From Flavobacteriaceae bacterium (lineage in GTDB: Bacteria; Bacteroidota; Bacteroidia; Flavobacteriales; Flavobacteriaceae): DNA of 7,005 nucleotides. Positions 1 through 6,348 of this stretch are shown piece after piece. The notes below the pieces were generated by a model. It did no database searches. It saw only the letters and a list, made by a program, of their open reading frames with translations, and was not told the DNA's origin. The stretch spans positions 1-7,005 of the forward strand of contig JAQWON010000107.1 of NCBI GenBank assembly GCA_029245825.1, written 5' to 3'. How positions within the stretch are numbered: the stretch's first letter is position 1; each line of letters begins with the position of its first letter. The position numbers and the translations under genes are program-made.

Positions 1-1263
1 ATTTGAACTTTGTTGAATACGATTAGTTCTACTGTATGAGTATGACATTTTGTTTGATAATGAAATCACATCATTTAGTCTAGCCTTATAATTAAAGCGT
101 AGATTTGTTCTGTCATAACTAGAACCTACAATTATTCCTTCTTGATCTATATTGGAAAGACTGAAAAAATATTTATCCTTTCCAGCACCTCCGCTAATTG
201 TAAGATCATTTTGATGAAAAACACCTGTCTGAAAAGCTTGGTCCCAGTTTTTATCTACAAAAGTATCTCTAGAGTTTTTTGCTGTTATAGGATAATAAAC
301 GGTTCCATCTAGAGCAGTAAAAAATTGTCCTGCAGTATTAAAGGTATCGGCTCCACCTGCACGCTCTGGGATATAATCACCCCATGATTCTGCACGAGTT
401 GCACCATATGAACCAGACCTACCTTGTCCCCATGTTGATTGCATAGGAATCTTTTCTGAAACCTCATCAAATGAATATGTTGATGTAAATGTAATTTTCG
501 CATCTCCAGATTGGCCTTCTTTAGTAGTGATAACAACTACTCCATTAGCAGCTCTACTCCCCCAAACTGCGGCGGCAGATGCTCCTTTTAAAACTTCCAT
601 AGAAGCAATATCATTTGGATTAAGATCGTTAATCCTTGATCCATTGGAAACCCCTCCAGATCGAGAACCACGCCCATCAAAACTATTATAAAATGTTGAA
701 TTATTCATCGGGACACCATCTACAATAAATAATGGTGCACTAGCACCAGAAATGGTATTTGCTCCTCGAATTCTAATTGTTGCTCCTGCACCAGGATCAG
801 CATTTGATCTGGAAATTTTAACACCAGAAGCTTTTCCACTTAGTGAGTTTAGAAGTGTTGGTTCTCCTGATCTAACTACGGCGTCTGTATTAACTTTAGA
901 AGAAGTTTGACCCATTTGATCTCTTATTTCAATAAAACCAAGTGAGGTTACAACTACTTCCTGCAATAGTTCAGCATCCTCATTTAGACTAATTTGAATG
1001 CTTGACTGATCACCTACAGTTATTTGTTGAGACTCAAATCCGGTAAAGCTAACTTCTATAACACTTTCATCACCATTTACTGTGATACTGAAATTGCCAT
1101 CGAAATCTGTGCTAACCCCATTTGAAGTTCCAACTTCAATTATGTTAGCTCCTGGCAATGGTTGTCCTGAAGAATCTAAAACAGAACCAGAAACAATTTT
1201 CTGACCCGCTAACATGATCGGGCAAACCATTAAAAGAAGAATAAGATATTTTTCGATTTTCAT
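1..1263 (-). CDS. SusC/RagA-family TonB-linked outer membrane transporter (5' part, runs off left edge)
   Basis: This is the N-terminal 421 codons of a TonB-dependent receptor; family members are about 1000 residues, so most of the beta-barrel lies outside the window. Visible in order: a signal peptide (residues 1-20, charged start then a hydrophobic run, likely cut before Gln21); a carboxypeptidase-regulatory-like beta-sandwich (about 23-95, with PLPGANI and STDFDGNFSI); the linker QEVVVTSLGF (101-110); and a plug domain (about 111-250) with PLFIVDGVPM (177-186) and DIASMEVLKGASAAAVWGSR followed by ANGVVVITTKEG. The last ~170 residues begin the barrel. The frame is open throughout. The ATG start is supported by the signal peptide directly after it; no Shine-Dalgarno site is seen. 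Such proteins usually pair with a SusD lipoprotein to import glycans, peptides or other large nutrients across the outer membrane. The substrate cannot be told from this part, and any susD would lie beyond the left edge. Confidence 0.95.
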   Translation of the reverse strand, partial: MKIEKYLILLLMVCPIMLAGQKIVSGSVLDSSGQPLPGANIIEVGTSNGVSTDFDGNFSITVNGDESVIEVSFTGFESQQITVGDQSSIQISLNEDAELLQEVVVTSLGFIEIRDQMGQTSSKVNTDAVVRSGEPTLLNSLSGKASGVKISRSNADPGAGATIRIRGANTISGASAPLFIVDGVPMNNSTFYNSFDGRGSRSGGVSNGSRINDLNPNDIASMEVLKGASAAAVWGSRAANGVVVITTKEGQSGDAKITFTSTYSFDEVSEKIPMQSTWGQGRSGSYGATRAESWGDYIPERAGGADTFNTAGQFFTALDGTVYYPITAKNSRDTFVDKNWDQAFQTGVFHQNDLTISGGAGKDKYFFSLSNIDQEGIIVGSSYDRTNLRFNYKARLNDVISLSNKMSYSYSRTNRIQQSSN

Positions 1264-1407
1264 AAGCTTAAAATTTTTGTTTAAATAATTTTGACAATGT
1301 AAAAATTTAATTCTGAACACGACTCTATTTATTCACTAAAAAAAAATATTTTTAATGAAAACTTAATAATTGTGTATTAAAATTTGAAAAATTGTTAATC
1401 AAGAGGT

Positions 1408-1437
1408 TTGAATACACAAAAAATATTTCTAGATTTG
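1408..1437 (+). promoter_or_regulatory. Bacteroidota-type promoter of the rpsL operon
   Basis: A TTG (-33 element, 1408-1410) is followed after exactly 19 nt by TAGATTTG (1430-1437), a full match to the Bacteroidota -7 consensus TAnnTTTG. A-rich and T-rich tracts lie just upstream (about 1379-1396) and could act as an UP-like element. By analogy transcription would start near 1441-1444, giving a leader of only about 20 nt before the rpsL ATG. Location, orientation and spacing all fit; the start site itself is inferred. Confidence 0.8.
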
Positions 1438-1452
1438 CACGCTTAAAAAAAT

Positions 1453-1456
1453 AAGG
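1453..1456 (+). promoter_or_regulatory. Shine-Dalgarno-like site of rpsL
   Basis: AAGG lies 6 nt before the rpsL ATG. It is a short match to the anti-Shine-Dalgarno sequence. It is notable because most genes in this window have only A-rich sequence ahead of the start codon. Confidence 0.5.
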
Positions 1457-1462
1457 TAATAT

Positions 1463-1837
1463 ATGCCAACAATTGGTCAACTTATAAGGAAAGGGAGGAT
1501 GAGTGTTTCAAAAAAAAGCAAGTCTGCTGCTTTGGAATCATGCCCTCAACGCCGCGGTGTCTGTACACGTGTTTATACGACTACACCTAAAAAACCTAAT
1601 TCAGCGATGAGAAAAGTTGCTAGGGTTCGTTTAACCAATGGTAAAGAGGTAAACGCATATATTCCTGGTGAAGGGCATAACCTTCAAGAACATTCTATAG
1701 TTCTGGTTCGTGGTGGAAGAGTTAAAGATCTTCCTGGAGTTCGTTATCACATTGTGCGAGGAGCTCTTGATACTGCTGGTGTTGATGGAAGATTACAAAG
1801 GCGATCGAAATACGGAGCAAAAAAACCTAAAAAATAA
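1463..1837 (+). CDS. rpsL: 30S ribosomal protein uS12 (S12)
   Basis: uS12 sits at the decoding centre of the small subunit and helps monitor codon-anticodon pairing. The product is 124 residues, collinear with E. coli S12 without gaps. Conserved blocks include CPQRRGVCTRVYTTTPKKPN (27-46), GEGHNLQEHS (69-78) and RGGRVKDLPGVRYHIVRGAL (83-102). Lys43 and Lys88, the equivalents of the E. coli positions (42 and 87 in mature numbering) where streptomycin-resistance changes occur, are both wild type. Asp89 matches the aspartate methylthiolated by RimO in E. coli. The start MPTIGQL is the normal family N-terminus and has an AAGG site before it. This is the first gene of the operon, placed about 20 nt after the inferred transcription start, with rpsG 17 nt downstream. 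Confidence 0.99.
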   Translation: MPTIGQLIRKGRMSVSKKSKSAALESCPQRRGVCTRVYTTTPKKPNSAMRKVARVRLTNGKEVNAYIPGEGHNLQEHSIVLVRGGRVKDLPGVRYHIVRGALDTAGVDGRLQRRSKYGAKKPKK

Positions 1838-1843
1838 CTTCAT

Positions 1844-1850
1844 AGGGGGA
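1844..1850 (+). promoter_or_regulatory. Shine-Dalgarno-like site of rpsG
   Basis: AGGGGGA lies 4 nt before the rpsG ATG. AGGGGG differs from the ideal AGGAGG by one base that still allows a G-U pair with the 16S rRNA tail. It is the strongest ribosome-binding site in the window and sits in the 17-nt rpsL-rpsG spacer. Confidence 0.6.
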
Positions 1851-1854
1851 ACTA

Positions 1855-2331
1855 ATGAGAAAACGACAAGCTAAAAAAAGAAAACTAATACCTGATCCTA
1901 AGTTTCAAGACAAATTGGTGAGTCGTTTTGTTAATATGTTAATGTGGAGTGGAAAAAAATCAGTGGCACTTGACCTTTTTTATAAAGCAATAGAGGTAGT
2001 TGACGATAAAAAGGATACTAAAGAGAAGACTGCTCTAGAAGTATGGAAAGATGCTCTTTCAAATGTAATGCCTCACGTTGAAGTAAGAAGTAAAAGAGTT
2101 GGCGGTGCAACTTTTCAAATACCAATGCAGATTCGTCCTGATAGAAAAATTTCTCTTGCCATGAAGTGGCTTATCTCTTTTTCTAGAAAAAGAAATGAAA
2201 AATCAATGGCACAAAAACTAGCACAAGAGATATTAGCTGCTTTTAAAGAAGAAGGTGCTGCATATAAAAAACGTGTTGATACTCATAAAATGGCTGAGGC
2301 TAATAAAGCATTTTCTCATTTCAGATTCTAA
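1855..2331 (+). CDS. rpsG: 30S ribosomal protein uS7 (S7)
   Basis: uS7 binds the 3' major domain of 16S rRNA, nucleates assembly of the 30S head and contacts tRNA near the exit site. The product is 158 residues, a normal length for the family. Visible features are the basic N-terminus (MRKRQAKKRK), the helical signature region around KLVSRFVNMLMWSGKKSVA (20-38), and the beta-hairpin from about 75 to 93 (VEVRSKRVGGATFQIPMQI), which in known structures reaches towards the E-site tRNA. A conserved basic helix follows (RKISLAMKWL, 97-106). The ATG is fixed by the Shine-Dalgarno-like site and the standard N-terminus. In E. coli S7 represses its own operon by binding the rpsL-rpsG spacer; here that spacer is only 17 nt, so the same structure cannot fit. 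Confidence 0.99.
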   Translation: MRKRQAKKRKLIPDPKFQDKLVSRFVNMLMWSGKKSVALDLFYKAIEVVDDKKDTKEKTALEVWKDALSNVMPHVEVRSKRVGGATFQIPMQIRPDRKISLAMKWLISFSRKRNEKSMAQKLAQEILAAFKEEGAAYKKRVDTHKMAEANKAFSHFRF

Positions 2332-2336
2332 AAATT

Positions 2337-4469
2337 ATGAGCAGAGATTTAAAATATACAAGAAATATTGGGATTGCTGCTCATATCGATGCAGGAAAGA
2401 CTACAACTACTGAAAGAGTTTTATTTTATACTGGGGTAAGCCATAAAATTGGTGAAGTTCATGATGGTGCTGCAACAATGGATTGGATGGAGCAGGAACA
2501 AGAAAGAGGTATAACTATAACTTCTGCAGCAACAACTTGTATTTGGAATTTTCCAACCCAACAAGGAAAACCTGTTGAAGGGGGAAAAGAATACCAATTA
2601 AACATTATTGATACTCCAGGGCATGTTGATTTTACAGTAGAAGTAAATAGGTCCTTAAGAGTTCTTGATGGACTAGTTTTTTTGTTCAGTGCAGTCGATG
2701 GTGTAGAGCCACAATCAGAAACTAATTGGAGGTTAGCAGATAATTATAAAGTTCCAAGAATAGGGTTTGTTAATAAAATGGATCGTCAAGGATCAGATTT
2801 CCTGAATGTTTGTAAACAAGTTCGTGAAATGTTAAAATCAAATGCTGTTCCAATAGTTTTAAACATTGGAGAGGAAGAAGATTTTAAAGGAATTGTAGAT
2901 TTAGTAAAGAATAAAGCCATTGTTTGGCATGAAGATAATTATGGCTCAACTTTTGATGAAGTTGAGATTCCTGATAATTTAAAAGAAGATGCAAAAAAAT
3001 ATCGTTCTGATCTAATTGAAGCTGTTGCTGGTTATGATGAAGGTCTTTTTAAAAAATTTTTTGAAGACCCAGATTCAATTTCTGAAGAAGAAATTCATAA
3101 CGCCCTGAGGGCTGCAACACAAGACATGAGTATTATACCCATGATTTGTGGGTCAGCTTTTAAAAATAAGGGTGTTCAGTTTTTACTTGATGCTGTTTGT
3201 AGGTATTTACCATCTCCGCAAGATAAAGATGCAATTATTGGAACTGATCCTGATTCTGGAAATGAAGTTTCAAGAAAACCTAATTCAGATGAGCCTTTTT
3301 CTGCATTAGCTTTCAAAATTGCTACCGATCCTTATGTTGGTAGGTTAGCTTTTTTCAGAGCATATTCTGGTAAACTTGATGCAGGATCCTATATTTTAAA
3401 TAATAGAACTGGAAACAAGGAAAGAATCTCTAGAATTTATCAGATGCATTCAAACAAACAAAATTCTATAGAAGCAATTGAGGCTGGTGATATTGGGGCA
3501 GCTGTTGGATTTAAAGACATTAAAACAGGGGATACTCTATCTGCAGAGAAGTCTCCAATTATTCTTGAAAGTATGGATTTTCCTGACCCAGTTATAGGTA
3601 TAGCAGTTGAGCCGAAAACTAAAGCTGATGTTGATAAACTAGGAATTGCCCTGACTAAATTAGCTGAAGAAGATCCAACATTTCAAGTTAAAACTGATGA
3701 GGCATCAGGTCAAACTATTATTTCTGGTATGGGAGAATTGCATTTAGATATTATAGTAGATAGACTCAAACGAGAATTTAAGGTTGAAGTAAATCAAGGG
3801 AAACCACAAGTTCAATATAAAGAGGCCTTAACTGCTTTAGCTGAACACAGAGAAATCTACAAGAAGCAAACTGGAGGTAGAGGTAAATTTGCTGATATAG
3901 TTTTCTCAATTGAACCTTCTAATGATGATAAGCCTGGGTTAGAGTTTGTAGACCTTATTAAAGGTGGTAATGTTCCCAAAGAATTCATCCCTTCAGTTGA
4001 AAAAGGCTTCAAAGAAGCCATGAAAAATGGTCCATTGGCAGGTTTTGAAATTGATTCTATGAAAGTCACATTAAAAGATGGATCTTTTCATCCAGTAGAT
4101 TCTGATTCTTTGTCATTTGAACTAGCAGCAAAAATAGGTTTTAAAGATGCTGCAAAACAAGCTAAAGCAGTGATTATGGAACCCATAATGAAGTTAGAAG
4201 CTTTGACTCCTGAAGAAAATATGGGTGATATTGTTGGAGATTTAAACCGAAGAAGAGGACAAGTAAGTTCTATGGATGATAGAGCAGGGTCTAAAGTTAT
4301 TAAGGCTGAAGTTCCGCTATCTGAAATGTTTGGTTATGTAACTTCACTCAGAACCCTTTCCTCTGGTCGAGCTACTTCAACAATGGAATTTTCTCATTAT
4401 GCTGAAACACCTTCTAATATTTCAGATGGTGTGATATCAGAAATTCAAGGTAACAATAATGATAAATAA
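2337..4469 (+). CDS. fusA: Translation elongation factor G (EF-G)
   Basis: EF-G is the GTPase that drives translocation of tRNA and mRNA after peptide bond formation and, with RRF, helps recycle ribosomes. The product is 710 residues (E. coli 704). The G domain is complete: P-loop AHIDAGKT (15-22), switch I RGITI (57-61), DTPGH (92-96), NKMD (146-149) and GSAF (272-275). Domain II starts near residue 318 (EPFSALAFKIATDPYVGR). Domain III contains GMGELHLDIIVDR (464-476). Domain IV carries the tip loop GSFHPVDSD, with His585 matching E. coli His583. Domain V includes EPIMKLE and VPLSEMFGYVTSLR. The intact P-loop and switch motifs argue for the canonical translocase, not the divergent EF-G2-type paralogue found in some Bacteroidota. 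A stretch of about 18 residues between switch I and DTPGH is roughly 6 longer than in E. coli. The ATG follows rpsG by 5 nt with no Shine-Dalgarno site. Confidence 0.99.
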   Translation: MSRDLKYTRNIGIAAHIDAGKTTTTERVLFYTGVSHKIGEVHDGAATMDWMEQEQERGITITSAATTCIWNFPTQQGKPVEGGKEYQLNIIDTPGHVDFTVEVNRSLRVLDGLVFLFSAVDGVEPQSETNWRLADNYKVPRIGFVNKMDRQGSDFLNVCKQVREMLKSNAVPIVLNIGEEEDFKGIVDLVKNKAIVWHEDNYGSTFDEVEIPDNLKEDAKKYRSDLIEAVAGYDEGLFKKFFEDPDSISEEEIHNALRAATQDMSIIPMICGSAFKNKGVQFLLDAVCRYLPSPQDKDAIIGTDPDSGNEVSRKPNSDEPFSALAFKIATDPYVGRLAFFRAYSGKLDAGSYILNNRTGNKERISRIYQMHSNKQNSIEAIEAGDIGAAVGFKDIKTGDTLSAEKSPIILESMDFPDPVIGIAVEPKTKADVDKLGIALTKLAEEDPTFQVKTDEASGQTIISGMGELHLDIIVDRLKREFKVEVNQGKPQVQYKEALTALAEHREIYKKQTGGRGKFADIVFSIEPSNDDKPGLEFVDLIKGGNVPKEFIPSVEKGFKEAMKNGPLAGFEIDSMKVTLKDGSFHPVDSDSLSFELAAKIGFKDAAKQAKAVIMEPIMKLEALTPEENMGDIVGDLNRRRGQVSSMDDRAGSKVIKAEVPLSEMFGYVTSLRTLSSGRATSTMEFSHYAETPSNISDGVISEIQGNNNDK

Positions 4470-4475
4470 ATATAG

Positions 4476-4781
4476 ATGAGTCAAAAGATAAGAATAAAAC
4501 TTAAGTCATATGATTATAATTTAGTAGATAAGTCTGCTGATAAGATCGTTAAAACAGTAAAGGCTACAGGTGCTGTAATAACGGGACCAATTCCTCTACC
4601 GACTCATAGAAAGATTTTTACTGTATTACGTTCACCACATGTGTATAAAAAATCTAGGGAACAATTTAAATTAAATTCATATAAACGTCTATTGGATATT
4701 TATAGCTCTTCTTCTAAAACTATTGATGCATTAATGAAGTTAGAACTGCCAAGTGGAGTAGAGGTTGAAATTAAAGTCTAA
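4476..4781 (+). CDS. rpsJ: 30S ribosomal protein uS10 (S10)
   Basis: uS10 is a 30S head protein; in E. coli it also pairs with NusB and contacts NusG in transcription antitermination. The product is 101 residues, the normal length. It has the S10 signature GAVITGPIPLPT (32-43), the SPHVYKKSREQF segment (53-64) of the long ribosome-anchoring loop, and the C-terminal strand PSGVEVEIKV. The ATG lies 6 nt after the fusA stop with no Shine-Dalgarno site, so translation probably depends on ribosomes arriving from fusA or on A-rich context. In E. coli rpsJ opens a separate S10 operon behind a long leader targeted by L4; here it is an internal gene directly after fusA, with neither tuf nor a leader between them. 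Confidence 0.99.
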   Translation: MSQKIRIKLKSYDYNLVDKSADKIVKTVKATGAVITGPIPLPTHRKIFTVLRSPHVYKKSREQFKLNSYKRLLDIYSSSSKTIDALMKLELPSGVEVEIKV

Positions 4782-4793
4782 AATTGAATAAGA

Positions 4794-5414
4794 ATGTCTG
4801 GTTTAATTGGTAGAAAAATAGGAATGTCTAGTCTTTTTGATGAAAAAGGAAAGAATGTACCCTGTACTGTTCTGGAGCTTGGACCATGTGTTGTAACCCA
4901 AGTTAAAACCAAAGATAAGGACGGATATGAAGCTCTTCAGTTAGGCTTTGAAGATAAACCAATCAAAAAAGTTAATAAATCTTTGTCAGGTCATTTCAAT
5001 AAAGCTAAAGTAAACCCCAAGAAAAAACTGACAGAATTTAAAATAAATTTTGAAAAGGATCTAAAGCTAGGAGACACAATCACCGTTGAACATTTTAAAG
5101 AAGGTGAATATGTTGACATCTCAGCTATTTCAAAGGGTAAAGGTTTTCAGGGTGTAGTAAAACGTCATGGATTTAAGGGAGTTGGTCAATCTACACATGG
5201 GCAGCATAATAGATTAAGAGCCCCAGGATCAATTGGTGCTGCATCATATCCGGCAAGAGTTTTTAAGGGCATGAGAATGGCTGGGCAAACTGGAGCAGAA
5301 AAAGTTAAAATTCAAAATTTGATTGTTCTGAAAGTTATACCAGAAAAAAATGTATTAGTTGTTAAAGGCTCTGTACCAGGTCATAAAAATTCATATGTAA
5401 TTGTTCAAAAGTAA
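4794..5414 (+). CDS. rplC: 50S ribosomal protein uL3 (L3)
   Basis: uL3 is an early-assembling 50S protein with a long extension that reaches towards the peptidyl transferase centre. The product is 206 residues, typical for bacteria. It opens with MSGLIGRKIGMSSLFDEKG, the usual N-terminus, which supports the chosen ATG. The family signature lies at about 113-130 (SKGKGFQGVVKRHGFKGV). It is followed by the extension loop with GQHNRLRAPGSIGAASYPAR (136-155) and GMRMAGQTGAEK (159-170). Gln165 in this last block matches the glutamine methylated by PrmB in E. coli. The gene follows rpsJ by 12 nt without a Shine-Dalgarno site, and its TAA stop shares one base with the rplD start. Confidence 0.99.
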   Translation: MSGLIGRKIGMSSLFDEKGKNVPCTVLELGPCVVTQVKTKDKDGYEALQLGFEDKPIKKVNKSLSGHFNKAKVNPKKKLTEFKINFEKDLKLGDTITVEHFKEGEYVDISAISKGKGFQGVVKRHGFKGVGQSTHGQHNRLRAPGSIGAASYPARVFKGMRMAGQTGAEKVKIQNLIVLKVIPEKNVLVVKGSVPGHKNSYVIVQK

Positions 5415-6040
5415 TGGAACTATCAATACTAAATAAAAAAGGAAAAGATACTGGCAGAAAAGTTAAACTAAGTCAGTCTATTTTTGGTATAGAACCAAGT
5501 GATCACGCAATTTATTTAGATGTAAAACAGCATTTAGCTAATAGTAGACAGGGTACTCACAAGACTAAAGAACGAAGTGAAATTAAAGGGAGTACTAGAA
5601 AAATCAAAAAACAAAAAGGGACTGGTACTGCAAGGGCAGGAAGTATAAAGAATCCAATTTTTAGAGGAGGAGGAAGAACTTTTGGACCTCTTCCAAGAGA
5701 CTACTCGATAAAAGTTAACAAGAAAGTTAAAATATTAGCTCGTAAATCAGCATTAAGTATTAAGGCAAAAGACAAGTCAATTTTGATCTTGGAAGATTTA
5801 AGTTTTAAAAACCCAAAAACTTCAGATTTTTTAAAGCTTTTAAAGGATTTAGGATTGGATGGTAAAAAAACTTTAATGGTGTTGGGTGCAGAAAATAAAA
5901 ATGTATATTTGTCGTCTCGAAATTTAGAGGGAACCGAGGTTGTAACAAACTCAGAATTAAATACTTACAAAATTTTTAATTCATCAAAATTGATTTTGTT
6001 AGAAAGCTCAATTGAAAAAATTGAATCTATTTTGAAATAA
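5414..6040 (+). CDS. rplD: 50S ribosomal protein uL4 (L4)
   Basis: uL4 binds 23S rRNA domain I, and its long loop forms part of the narrowest point of the peptide exit tunnel. The product is 208 residues, within the normal range. The basic tunnel loop spans about residues 45-97 and includes KKQKGTGTARAGS (65-77) and the Gly- and Arg-rich FRGGGRTFGPLPRDY (83-97). Lys68 aligns with E. coli Lys63, a position where substitution gives erythromycin resistance; it is wild type here. The C-terminal half is the alpha/beta globular domain (KSILILEDLSF, TLMVLGAENKNVYLSSRNL). The ATG overlaps the rplC stop by 1 nt (TAATG), indicating translational coupling. In E. coli L4 represses the S10 operon through its leader; no such leader is present here. 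Confidence 0.99.
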   Translation: MELSILNKKGKDTGRKVKLSQSIFGIEPSDHAIYLDVKQHLANSRQGTHKTKERSEIKGSTRKIKKQKGTGTARAGSIKNPIFRGGGRTFGPLPRDYSIKVNKKVKILARKSALSIKAKDKSILILEDLSFKNPKTSDFLKLLKDLGLDGKKTLMVLGAENKNVYLSSRNLEGTEVVTNSELNTYKIFNSSKLILLESSIEKIESILK

Positions 6041-6049
6041 TTGAAAGAA

Positions 6050-6343
6050 ATGAATGTATTAATTAAGCCGATAATAAGTGAAAAAGCTACTTCGAAAAGT
6101 GAGCTCAGTAATTGTTATACTTTCTTAGTAGATCCAAATTCAAATAAAATTCAAATAAAAAAAGCTGTAGAGAAAATATACAATGTTTCAGTTGATAAAG
6201 TCAGAACACTTAAATATGGTTCAATTCTCAGAACAAGACACACTAAAAATGGAATACAGAAAGGGAAAAGCAATGTGACAAAAAGAGCCATAGTACAGGT
6301 TGCAGGTGGGGATACAATAGATTTTTTTAATAACATTAAATAA
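6050..6343 (+). CDS. rplW: 50S ribosomal protein uL23 (L23)
   Basis: uL23 lies at the outer rim of the peptide exit tunnel and docks trigger factor, SRP and the secretion machinery. From the ATG at 6050 the product is 97 residues, starting MNVLIKPIISEKAT, a good match to the usual N-terminus. Glu11 in the ISEKA motif aligns with E. coli Glu18, the trigger factor contact. The rest has the expected fold: TFLVDPNSNKIQIKKAVEKI (24-43), VDKVRTLKYG, a basic loop (about 61-79) and a C-terminal strand. An in-frame TTG at 6041, directly after the rplD stop, would add three residues (100 in all). I prefer the ATG because it is the standard start codon and gives the normal N-terminus. The ATG lies 9 nt after the rplD stop and no Shine-Dalgarno site is present. 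Confidence 0.96.
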   Translation: MNVLIKPIISEKATSKSELSNCYTFLVDPNSNKIQIKKAVEKIYNVSVDKVRTLKYGSILRTRHTKNGIQKGKSNVTKRAIVQVAGGDTIDFFNNIK

Positions 6344-6348
6344 TTAAG

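Noticed and set aside
100..107. TAGATTTG on the plus strand, antisense to the transporter gene
   Set aside because: No -33 TTG at the right spacing and no gene downstream in that direction.
309..536. 75-codon open frame on the minus strand
   Set aside because: It lies in a different frame inside the SusC-type gene, which has strong family motifs across this stretch; the 75-residue product resembles nothing I recognise.
1291..1301. Possible -7 element for the transporter gene (reverse complement TTACATTGTC)
   Set aside because: Two mismatches to TAnnTTTG and no TTG about 19-21 nt further upstream on the minus strand.
1342..1353. 12-nt perfect palindrome AAAAATATTTTT in the divergent intergenic region
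   Set aside because: It is made only of A and T in a low-complexity A/T tract, too weak for a terminator hairpin and likely to occur by chance. Operator function cannot be supported.
3884..3891. TAAATTTG, a match to the -7 promoter consensus inside fusA
   Set aside because: There is no TTG at the required distance upstream, and it lies within a conserved coding stretch (domain IV of EF-G).
3857..4069. 70-codon open frame on the minus strand
   Set aside because: Antisense to the domain IV region of fusA, with no recognisable motif or ribosome-binding site; a shadow of the real gene.
6151..6336. 61-codon open frame on the minus strand with a hydrophobic product
   Set aside because: Antisense to rplW; the hydrophobic residues arise from the complement of Lys-rich codons. 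No supporting signals.
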